Source of the DNA: Dehalococcoidia bacterium
GTDB lineage: Bacteria; Chloroflexota; Dehalococcoidia; GIF9; AB-539-J10
Assembly: GCA_003562555.1 (NCBI GenBank)
Contig: PWUO01000233.1
Location: 1 to 15,782 of the forward strand
Reading direction: 5' to 3'
Length of the DNA stretch: 15,782 nucleotides
Positions within the stretch are counted from its first letter, which is position 1. Each line of letters starts with the position of its first letter. The position numbers and the translations under genes are program-made. The notes under the pieces were generated by a model that was not told the origin of the DNA, did no database searches, and saw nothing but the letters and a program-made list of their open reading frames with translations. Positions 7,018-13,309 of the stretch are shown here, piece by piece.

Positions 7018-7923
7018 CTACATCGTCTCGCCAGTGAGCCACCGAAAGATGTGGACATAACGCTCTGTAGTCTTTGCGATGACGTCATCTGGCAGGGGAG
7101 GGACCGGCATCTGGTCGTTCCAACCCGAACCTGCCAGCCAATCCCGAACCGGTTGCTTGTCGTAGCTTGGCTGTGACCTGCCGACCTCGTAGTCCTCGAT
7201 GGCCCAGAAGCGGCTTGAGTCGGGGGTAAGTGCCTCATCGATCAGGATCAGTTCACCTTCCAGCCAGCCGAACTCGAACTTCGTGTCAGCTATGATGATC
7301 CCACGCTCCAGCGCATAGTCGACTGCGTACGAATAGACGGCGCGGGTAGCCTTCTCAAGCTCAGGCATGGTATTTTCCAGCGCGAGTTCAGCAACATCGT
7401 CATCGGTCAGTGGGCGGTCGTGTTCCGTCTCACTCTTGGTCGTCGGAGTAAACAGAGGGCTTGGCATCTTCTCGCTTTCCCGGAGCCCGGCAGGCATGGC
7501 ATGTCCGTTGACTGTGCCGTGTTTTTGGTACTCAGCCCAGGCTGAGCCGGAGAGATAGCCGCGAATGACGCATTCCACTGGCACTCTGTCTGCTTTGCGC
7601 ACTACCATCGAGCGGCCAACCAGGTAAGTGGGTAGGGGTTCACTGAGATGGAGCCGCGAGTGGAGTCGGTCGAGAGCAGCCTCGTCATTGATGGACTCCA
7701 CCAGGTGATTGCCGATGATCCCGCTTGTCTTGCCTAGCCAGAATTCGGACATCTGGTTAAGTACACGCCCCTTTTCAGGGACACCGGTCGGTAGCACGAC
7801 GTCGAAGGCGGAGATGCGGTCCGTTGATACAAGTAGCAGTTCGTTGCCCAGGTCGTACACATCTCGGACCTTGCCACGCTGGTAAACTGAAAGTGGAAGG
7901 GACGTTTCGGTGACGGCTTGCAT
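7018..7923 (-). CDS. purC: Phosphoribosylaminoimidazole-succinocarboxamide synthase (SAICAR synthetase)
   Basis: PurC couples CAIR with aspartate using ATP to form SAICAR in de novo purine synthesis. The 301-residue length fits the longer single-domain form. Motifs include GKVRDVYD (17-24), DRISAFDVVLP (35-45), PVECVIRGYLSGSAW (115-129), TKSETEHDRPL (162-172), IADTKFEFG (211-219) and DEALTPDSSRFW (229-240), all strongly conserved in the family. The start is set by a perfect AGGAGG (7933-7938) nine bases upstream; an in-frame upstream extension of 22 codons is rejected. That ribosome-binding site overlaps the purB stop codon. The gene is the last of the guaA-purD-purE-purB-purC operon. Its stop lies only 3 bases from the oppositely oriented aldolase stop. 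Confidence 0.98.
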   Translation of the reverse strand: MQAVTETSLPLSVYQRGKVRDVYDLGNELLLVSTDRISAFDVVLPTGVPEKGRVLNQMSEFWLGKTSGIIGNHLVESINDEAALDRLHSRLHLSEPLPTYLVGRSMVVRKADRVPVECVIRGYLSGSAWAEYQKHGTVNGHAMPAGLRESEKMPSPLFTPTTKSETEHDRPLTDDDVAELALENTMPELEKATRAVYSYAVDYALERGIIIADTKFEFGWLEGELILIDEALTPDSSRFWAIEDYEVGRSQPSYDKQPVRDWLAGSGWNDQMPVPPLPDDVIAKTTERYVHIFRWLTGETM

Positions 7924-7932
7924 TGTTGCTGT

Positions 7933-7938
7933 CCTCCT
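7933..7938 (-). promoter_or_regulatory. Shine-Dalgarno site of purC overlapping the purB stop
   Basis: Perfect AGGAGG on the minus strand, nine bases before the purC ATG and sharing bases with the purB TAG. It fixes the purC start and suggests that ribosomes finishing purB restart on purC. Confidence 0.8.
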
Positions 7939-9283
7939 AATATGACCTTGGCGCGAGCCCCTGACCGCTCTGTGAGATGTCATCAGCACAATCTGCGAAT
8001 CCGGCCCGTGCGAAAATGCGGTCGATTTCCTTCAGAAAGCACGTGTAATCAAAGACTGCATCGAATTCTTCAGGCTTCAGGTGGCGCTGTACACTGGAAT
8101 CAGCGGCGAGCAGATCTCTGAACGACTGGCCAGTCTCCCACGCGGCCATGGCGCTGTCCTGTATGACCTTGTAGGCGTCCTGTCTGCTCAGCCCCTTGTC
8201 GATCAGGGCTATCAGCGCTCGTTGTGAGAAGATCAGTCCGCGGGTGGCCTCGACATTTTTGCGCATCCGGTCGATGTTGACCTTCATGCCAGCCGCGACT
8301 GATGTGAATATGGTGAGGATGTAGTCGAGTGCCAGACACGAATCGGGTAGGATGATGCGCTCAACAGAAGAGTGGCTGATGTCCCTTTCATGCCACAGGG
8401 CCACGTTCTCCAGGGAGGCCAGTGCGTTGGCACGGATGAGGCGGGCGAGGCCGCTGACCCGTTCGCAAAGCTCGGGATTTCTCTTGTGTGGCATTGCGGA
8501 GGACCCCGTCTGTCCTGACTGGAACGGCTCTTCAAGCTCCTGTACCTCAGTCTTCTGCAGGGCTCGTACCTCTGTGGCGAACTTATCGAGGGAGCTTGCG
8601 ATGATCGCCAGGGTACTGAGAAATTCTGCGTGGCGGTCGCGTTGCACGATCTGATTGGACACCTCGGCGAAACCAAGCCCGAGGTTTCGGCACGCGATCT
8701 CTTCCACTTCAAGCGGTACCGTGGCATGAGTACCCACCGCCCCGGAGATCTTACCGACTGCGATGGCGTCGGTGGCACGCGCGAGCCTCTCGGCGTTGCG
8801 CTCCATCTCCTTCACCCACAGGGCCAGCTTCAGCCCGAACGTCATTGGTTCGGCATGGACGCCGTGTGTCCGTCCCATCATCAATGTGTGCTTATGCTCT
8901 ATCGCACGCGCTCTGAGAACGCGGGTGAGTTCATCGACGTCCCGCTTCAGTATCGCCGCTGCGGCCTTCAGCTGCAGGCCGAGAGCGGTGTCCATGACGT
9001 CCGATGACGTGAGACCGAGATGAACGTAGCGCGATTCTGGTCCGAGGCTTTCTGCAACAGCCGCGAGAAAGGCGGTCACATCGTGATGAGTGACCTGGAG
9101 TATCTCAGCAAACCTGCCAAGGTCGTACGTCGCCTGCCGGATACGCTCCATGTCTTCAGGCGGAATCTTACCGAGGTCGCACCATGCCTGGCACACGGCA
9201 ATCTCGACTTGCAGCCAGAGGTCAAACTTATGCTCATCAGACCAGATTCGCTTCATCTCGGGCAGTGAATAGCGCTCGATCAT
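7937..9283 (-). CDS. purB: Adenylosuccinate lyase
   Basis: PurB acts twice in purine synthesis: it removes fumarate from SAICAR to give AICAR and from adenylosuccinate to give AMP. The 448-residue chain belongs to the fumarase/aspartase superfamily. Visible elements are THHDVTAF (65-72), LTSSDVMDT (91-99), MGRTHGVHAEP (136-146) with the catalytic-region histidine H140, QRDRHAEFL (214-222) and the superfamily signature GSSAMPHKRNP (260-270), whose flexible loop carries the catalytic serine. It is a little longer than the roughly 430 residues common in this subfamily, with about 16 low-complexity residues at the C-terminus. The ATG has GAGG (9289-9292) five bases upstream and starts 7 bases after the purE stop. 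Its neighbours PurE and PurC carry out the steps immediately before it. Confidence 0.98.
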   Translation of the reverse strand: MIERYSLPEMKRIWSDEHKFDLWLQVEIAVCQAWCDLGKIPPEDMERIRQATYDLGRFAEILQVTHHDVTAFLAAVAESLGPESRYVHLGLTSSDVMDTALGLQLKAAAAILKRDVDELTRVLRARAIEHKHTLMMGRTHGVHAEPMTFGLKLALWVKEMERNAERLARATDAIAVGKISGAVGTHATVPLEVEEIACRNLGLGFAEVSNQIVQRDRHAEFLSTLAIIASSLDKFATEVRALQKTEVQELEEPFQSGQTGSSAMPHKRNPELCERVSGLARLIRANALASLENVALWHERDISHSSVERIILPDSCLALDYILTIFTSVAAGMKVNIDRMRKNVEATRGLIFSQRALIALIDKGLSRQDAYKVIQDSAMAAWETGQSFRDLLAADSSVQRHLKPEEFDAVFDYTCFLKEIDRIFARAGFADCADDISQSGQGLAPRSY

Positions 9284-9290
9284 GTGATCC

Positions 9291-9752
9291 TCACTGATTC
9301 GCGAGCTTCTCGCGGTACGTTCGATAGGCGCGCTTCAGTCGGTCATCGTGCAGAGACAGAATCTGGATTGCGGCAAGCGCCGCATTCTTGGCGCCGCTTC
9401 TCCCTATACCCACGCAGGTGACCGGCACACCACCGGGCATCTGGACGATCGAAAGTAGTGAATCAACCCCCCGGAGGTCGCTTGTGGGCAACGGAATACC
9501 TATGACTGGCAGCATACTCCAACTTGCCAGCACTCCTGGAAGGTGTGCGGCGTAGCCCGCGCCGGCAATCAGGACCTGTATGCCACGTTCCTCTGCGGAC
9601 AGTGCGTACTCTCGCACCTTCTCTCCTGCGCGGTGCGCCGACATGACCGACAACTCGTGAGGTACCTGGTATTCCTCCAGTACCTGCAGTGCAGGGGCCA
9701 CCAGTTCCTTGTCGTTTTCGCTTCCAATCAGAATGCCCACCAGTGGATTCAC
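9291..9752 (-). CDS. purE: PurE-family 5-(carboxyamino)imidazole ribonucleotide mutase, altered motifs
   Basis: PurE makes CAIR, either by rearranging N5-CAIR (class I, with PurK) or by direct carboxylation of AIR (class II). The 153-residue protein is mostly class I-like, with GAGYAAHLPG (64-73) and DSLLSIVQMPGGVPV (97-111). Expected active-site residues D14, H40 and H70 are present. However, the usual GSxSDW reads GSENDK (10-15) and the SAHRTP motif reads SAHRAG (38-43). The start is GTG 9752, placed directly against the purD TAA with no gap; GGGAGG (9761-9766) inside the end of purD supports it. No purK adjoins the gene, so its carbon donor (N5-CAIR or CO2) is open. Family assignment is firm; the class is less so. 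Confidence 0.93.
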   Translation of the reverse strand: MNPLVGILIGSENDKELVAPALQVLEEYQVPHELSVMSAHRAGEKVREYALSAEERGIQVLIAGAGYAAHLPGVLASWSMLPVIGIPLPTSDLRGVDSLLSIVQMPGGVPVTCVGIGRSGAKNAALAAIQILSLHDDRLKRAYRTYREKLANQ

Positions 9753-11018
9753 TTAGGCAACCTCCCTCAGTGCAATGTCTGTACGATACATCATATCGTC
9801 GAAAGATACTCTGATCACGTTTGCGTACACGCGCTCCCGTGCTTCGGCCATGGTGCTGCCGGTTGCCACCAGCGACATCACCCTGCCTCCATCGGTGACG
9901 ACCTGGCCGTCGTCTCTCAATCGCGTGCCCGCATGGAAGACGGCGACGTCCGGGTCCACCCGGTCGAGACCGCTGATGGGGCAGCCCTTCCGGTATTCGC
10001 CCGGGTATCCTCCTGAAGCGATGACCACGCCAATGGAACAGCCTGGCTTCCAGCGCAGTGCCAGGGGATCAAGGGTTCCGTCGACGCAGGACTTCAGTGT
10101 GGCAGCGAGGCTGCTCTCGAGCCGGGGGAGGACAATCTGCGTCTCGGGATCACCGAAGCGCGCATTGAACTCCAGCACGCGGATACTGTCGCCCTCAACC
10201 ATAAGCCCTGCATAGATGACGCCCCGGTACTCGTTGCCTTGCGCCTTCAGCGCTCGAATTACGGGGGTAATGGCAAGTTCGGTTGCCCTCAGTACCATGT
10301 CGTCATCAAAGAAACCGGGTGGGCTGTAGCAGCCCATTCCGCCAGTGTTGGGACCTTCGTCATCATCGTAGGCACGCTTGTAGTCGCATGACGGGACCAT
10401 CGGGGCCACATGAGTACCGTCGGTGAACGCGAGCAGGCTCACTTCACGCCCGTAGAGGAATTCCTCGATAACCACCTGGTTGCCGGCATCGCCAAATACC
10501 CGGCGTTGGAGAATGTCCTTGAGCGCTTCGTCCGCGTCGGCAAGTGATTCGGCAATGATGGCGCCCTTGCCCGCGGCAAGGCCGTCGGCTTTAACCACGA
10601 CAGGGAGTGAGGAGTTCGCTACGTAGTCCCGCGCGGCGGCATATGTGGTGAAGACGCGTGACCCTGCTGCAGGCACGCCGCACTGTTGCATAATCTCATG
10701 TGCAAACGCCTTGCTTGCTTCAATTCGCGCGGCCGCGCGCGCAGGTCCGAACACCGGTATTCCCGAATCCTGCAACACGTCCACGAGGCCCATGGCCAGC
10801 GGCACCTCTGGTCCGACGACTACGAGGTCGACGCAGCGCTGCGTGGCGAGCCTTGCAAGTCCCTGGAGGTCCGTGGCAGGGATATCGATATTCTCAGCGA
10901 TGCCTGCGGTGCCGGCGTTGCCCGGAGCCACGAGGAGATCGGTGACTTCGGGGTCCTGTGTCAATCTCCACGCGAGTGCGTGTTCGCGTCCTCCGTTGCC
11001 GACAACAAGGATCCTCAC
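9753..11018 (-). CDS. purD: Phosphoribosylamine--glycine ligase (GAR synthetase)
   Basis: PurD is an ATP-grasp enzyme that joins phosphoribosylamine and glycine to make GAR, the second step of de novo purine synthesis. The 421-residue length is normal for the bacterial monofunctional enzyme. Motifs in order are GNGGREHA (7-14), VGPEVPL (68-74), VVKADGLAAGKG (141-152, the ATP-grasp loop), EGPNTGGMGCYSP (221-233) and FNARFGDPETQ (284-294, metal-binding acidic and asparagine residues). The start is GTG 11018 with GAGGAG (11028-11033) nine bases upstream. A 98-base gap separates it from guaA; I could not find a convincing promoter there, so read-through from guaA is the simplest view. The 3' end abuts purE exactly. 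Confidence 0.98.
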   Translation of the reverse strand: MRILVVGNGGREHALAWRLTQDPEVTDLLVAPGNAGTAGIAENIDIPATDLQGLARLATQRCVDLVVVGPEVPLAMGLVDVLQDSGIPVFGPARAAARIEASKAFAHEIMQQCGVPAAGSRVFTTYAAARDYVANSSLPVVVKADGLAAGKGAIIAESLADADEALKDILQRRVFGDAGNQVVIEEFLYGREVSLLAFTDGTHVAPMVPSCDYKRAYDDDEGPNTGGMGCYSPPGFFDDDMVLRATELAITPVIRALKAQGNEYRGVIYAGLMVEGDSIRVLEFNARFGDPETQIVLPRLESSLAATLKSCVDGTLDPLALRWKPGCSIGVVIASGGYPGEYRKGCPISGLDRVDPDVAVFHAGTRLRDDGQVVTDGGRVMSLVATGSTMAEARERVYANVIRVSFDDMMYRTDIALREVA

Positions 11019-11116
11019 TTCTTCTCGCTCCTCACTGGTTCACAATTCGTGATCTCGTCCGGTTCAGGGCACAGTATGGACGCATTGGAACGATTACGTG
11101 AATCTGACGCGAGCAG
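11019..11116 (-). other. guaA-purD spacer
   Basis: This is the only real gap inside the purine operon, 98 bases long. It contains the purD ribosome-binding site next to purD. I see no hairpin with a T-run and no good -35/-10 pair (only a lone CATACT-like element). Nothing else is recognisable. Confidence 0.4.
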
Positions 11117-12784
11117 TTACTCCCACTCGATCGTCGCTGGCGGCTTGCTCGTAACATCGTAGACAACCCGGTTCACATGTGGAACCTCATTAATAATCCG
11201 GTCGGCTATCCTGTCGAGCAGTTCGTAGGGGAGTCTGGCCCAGTCGGCAGTCATCGCATCAGTACTGGTCACGGCTCTGACCGCGATGAGGTAACCGTAG
11301 GTTCGCGCGTCTCCCATTACGCCAACACTCCTGACGTCCGTCAGGACAGCGAAGCTCTGCCACAGCTGACCGTAGAGCTTCGCCTTCTTCACCTCATTCA
11401 TCACGATCCAGTCAGCAGCCCGGAGAATATCCAGTCGGTCTCTGGTAACCTCGCCTATGACACGAATGGAGAGTCCAGGACCGGGGAAAGGCTGTCGCCA
11501 GATCATCTCTTCAGGCAGGCCGAGTGCAAGACCAACCTCACGAACCTCGTCCTTGAACAGGTACCGGAGGGGCTCCACGAGGTTGAGCTTCATCGTTGCG
11601 GGGAGTCCGCCCACGTTGTGGTGGCTCTTGATTCGTGCCGATGCCTTATTCTCAGCAGAGCTCGCGCTCTCAACGACGTCCGGGTAGACGGTTCCTTGCG
11701 CCAGGAAGTCGACAGCGCCAAGCTTCTGAGCCTCTTCCTCAAAGATGTAGATGAACTCCTCGCCGACAATGCGGCGCTTCTGCTCCGGGTCAACAACACC
11801 ACACAGCTTGTTCAGGAAGCGATCAGTTGCGTCGACGTAGACCACCCGAACCTTAAGGTTGTTCGCAAACGTGCTGAGTACCCGCTCAGGCTCCCCGCTG
11901 CGAAGCAACCCATTGTTGATGAAGAAACACGTCAGGTTATCACCGATTGCCCTGTGAATAAGGGTCGCGGTAACAGCGGAATCAACCCCACCCGAAAGAG
12001 CACAGACGACCCTGCCGTCCTTGACCTGTTCGCGGATGCGCGCGATGCTCTCGGTGATGAATTGGGCAGGAGTCCAGTTGCCACTGCAACCGCAGATCCT
12101 GTAGGCGAAGTTTTCGATGATCTGGCGTCCCTGAGGTGTGTGCGTGACTTCGGGATGAAACTGCAGCCCGAAGATGCACTGGTCATTGCCGATGACTGCG
12201 AAAGGAGAGTTCTCCGTGTAGGCCAAGGCCTTGAATCCCGGCGGAAGCTCACTCACCACGTCGCCGTGGCTCATCCAAACGGGGCTCGAAGGCGGCCATC
12301 CTTCGAACAACGCACAGTCGTCTACATCCAGATGAACTACCGAATGGCCATACTCGCGCTTTTCGCCGGGGGCTACCTTTCCACCCAACTGGTGCGCGAT
12401 AGCCTGCATACCGTAGCAGATACCGAGAACAGGCAGACCCTTCTCGAAAACGTAGTTCGGGGCAAGAGGAGCGCCCGGGGTGTACACACTCGCCGGTCCG
12501 CCCGAAAGGATGAAACCCTTGGGGTTGAGCTGAGACACCCGCTCCCACGGTGTATCATGCGGAAGTATCTCGCAGTATACGTGACACTCTCGAATCCGCC
12601 GCGCAATCAGCATGCTGTACTGAGAGCCGAAGTCGAGTATGACGATAGTCTCCTGACCGCTGACGGGCTCAGTGTCCTGCGGTGCCGGTTGCTCTCCCTG
12701 CAGCGAACTGGCGATGCCGAGGTATGTAGATACCTCGATATCGTCGCTGGTAGAAACGCGGTGGGTTTCGGTGGTGTCTTTCAT
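11117..12784 (-). CDS. guaA: GMP synthase (glutamine-hydrolysing) with N-terminal extension
   Basis: GuaA converts XMP to GMP using ATP and ammonia released from glutamine. The 555 residues comprise a class I glutamine amidotransferase domain (about 46-235) and an ATP-pyrophosphatase plus dimerisation part (about 236-555). VILDFGSQY (48-56), GICYGMQ (121-127) with nucleophile C123, and LQFHPEV (207-213) with H210 and E212 complete the amidase triad. LSGGVDSA (263-270) is the PP-loop. FPGPGLSIRV (433-442) and the C-terminal TSKPPATIEWE are canonical. About 45 residues, rich in Ser, Thr, Gln and acidic residues, precede the usual start of the family. I found no in-frame ATG, GTG or TTG close to the conserved domain that would remove them, and no strong Shine-Dalgarno before ATG 12784. 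It is the first gene of the purine operon. Confidence 0.97.
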   Translation of the reverse strand: MKDTTETHRVSTSDDIEVSTYLGIASSLQGEQPAPQDTEPVSGQETIVILDFGSQYSMLIARRIRECHVYCEILPHDTPWERVSQLNPKGFILSGGPASVYTPGAPLAPNYVFEKGLPVLGICYGMQAIAHQLGGKVAPGEKREYGHSVVHLDVDDCALFEGWPPSSPVWMSHGDVVSELPPGFKALAYTENSPFAVIGNDQCIFGLQFHPEVTHTPQGRQIIENFAYRICGCSGNWTPAQFITESIARIREQVKDGRVVCALSGGVDSAVTATLIHRAIGDNLTCFFINNGLLRSGEPERVLSTFANNLKVRVVYVDATDRFLNKLCGVVDPEQKRRIVGEEFIYIFEEEAQKLGAVDFLAQGTVYPDVVESASSAENKASARIKSHHNVGGLPATMKLNLVEPLRYLFKDEVREVGLALGLPEEMIWRQPFPGPGLSIRVIGEVTRDRLDILRAADWIVMNEVKKAKLYGQLWQSFAVLTDVRSVGVMGDARTYGYLIAVRAVTSTDAMTADWARLPYELLDRIADRIINEVPHVNRVVYDVTSKPPATIEWE

Positions 12785-12811
12785 GCTGGGTGGCGAGAAG
12801 TTGATGGTGCT

Positions 12812-12841
12812 AGATTAGCATCGCCGAATTCCGAACGTCAA
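12812..12841 (-). promoter_or_regulatory. Probable guaA promoter
   Basis: On the minus strand TTGACG (12836-12841) is a near-consensus -35. It is followed by GCTAAT (12814-12819, 16-base spacer) or TAATCT (12812-12817, 18-base spacer) as -10. A transcript would start near 12805, leaving a leader of about 20 bases before the guaA ATG, too short for a riboswitch. Confidence 0.45.
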
Positions 12842-12876
12842 GGATGTGTCCTTGTCCAGTGAGTTAGTGACACATC
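12839..12876. repeat. Overlapping inverted repeats at the guaA promoter
   Basis: CAAGGA and TCCTTG (12839-12854) form a perfect 6-bp dyad around TGTG. GATGTGTC (12843-12850) and GACACATC (12869-12876) form a perfect 8-bp inverted repeat with an 18-base interior. Both overlap or adjoin the putative -35 of guaA, where a repressor could act. They are alternative pairings and cannot form together. Confidence 0.5.
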
Positions 12877-12992
12877 ACCGTCTGCCGATCGTGATGAACT
12901 CGTCACGGGGACATCCACGCATGAACTTGGACGCATGTTGACTAGCTTCTCCAAGGTACCATGAAGGGGTGCCCTATACCTCTTTGGAAGTG

Positions 12993-12998
12993 TAAAAT
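12993..12998 (+). promoter_or_regulatory. Possible -10 box for the oxidase operon
   Basis: TAAAAT matches the sigma-70 -10 consensus at five of six bases, but no good -35 sits 16-18 bases upstream. If used, the leader to the oxidase start would be about 300 bases and include the two downstream hairpins. Confidence 0.25.
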
Positions 12999-13037
12999 GG
13001 CCGTGGATTGATGCCCGTCAGGACTGTGCTTGTGACC

Positions 13038-13080
13038 GAGATTCTCACGTCAGCGGGGCGTGCCCGTTGCCGAGAATCTC
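13038..13080. repeat. Inverted repeat with perfect 9-bp arms
   Basis: GAGATTCTC (13038-13046) and GAGAATCTC (13072-13080) are exact reverse complements 25 bases apart. The interior contains a second small dyad, GGGC-GT-GCCC. No T-tract follows, so it does not look like an intrinsic terminator. Each arm is itself nearly palindromic, so it could equally be two binding half-sites or a hairpin in a leader RNA. Confidence 0.55.
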
Positions 13081-13112
13081 ATGTGACTGCTGCGACGCAG
13101 TTTCATGGCGAT

Positions 13113-13137
13113 GCACCCACCAGGCTGCGGTGGTGGC
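13113..13137 (+). repeat. Second hairpin-forming repeat in the oxidase leader
   Basis: CCACC (13117-13121) pairs perfectly with GGTGG (13129-13133) across a 7-base loop. The stem can extend outward with a bulge on each side. It lies 33 bases after the 9-bp inverted repeat, upstream of the oxidase gene. Confidence 0.35.
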
Positions 13138-13299
13138 GCAGCGAGGGGAGTCCTTCACCGTCAGCCCTGCCACACGCACAGACTCCGCCACAATCAGCAA
13201 AGGTAGTTCCGTATGCAGCAGTAGTGGACATTGACGTCATCGGGTGCAACTGCCGCGCATGCGTTACGGTTCGCGAACTGCTGTGTTTGATGAACGAGA

Positions 13300-13306
13300 G
13301 GGAGGA
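13300..13306 (+). promoter_or_regulatory. Shine-Dalgarno site setting the TTG start of the oxidase gene
   Basis: GGGAGGA sits just upstream of TTG 13310. It is the only strong ribosome-binding sequence near the beginning of the conserved protein and decides against an in-frame ATG at 13244. Confidence 0.65.
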
Positions 13307-13309
13307 CTT

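Larger units (their letters stand above)
12785..13309. other. Divergent intergenic region between guaA and the FAD oxidase gene
   Basis: These 525 bases hold no gene I can support. The guaA-proximal part has a likely promoter (12812-12841) overlapped by inverted repeats (12839-12876). The middle has a TAAAAT box (12993-12998). The oxidase-proximal 300 bases have a 9-bp-stem inverted repeat (13038-13080) and a second hairpin (13113-13137). An open frame from ATG 13011 to 13313 would encode 101 residues, but it has no ribosome-binding site and resembles no family I know. Confidence 0.6.

Noticed and set aside
12785..12830. A purine (guanine) riboswitch before guaA
   Set aside because: The likely leader is only about 20 bases and shows none of the conserved purine-aptamer sequences.
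11177..12862. A 561-codon plus-strand open frame antisense to guaA
   Set aside because: It is a mirror of the high-GC guaA coding sequence. The minus-strand frame has every GMP synthase motif, and the plus-strand translation has none of any family.
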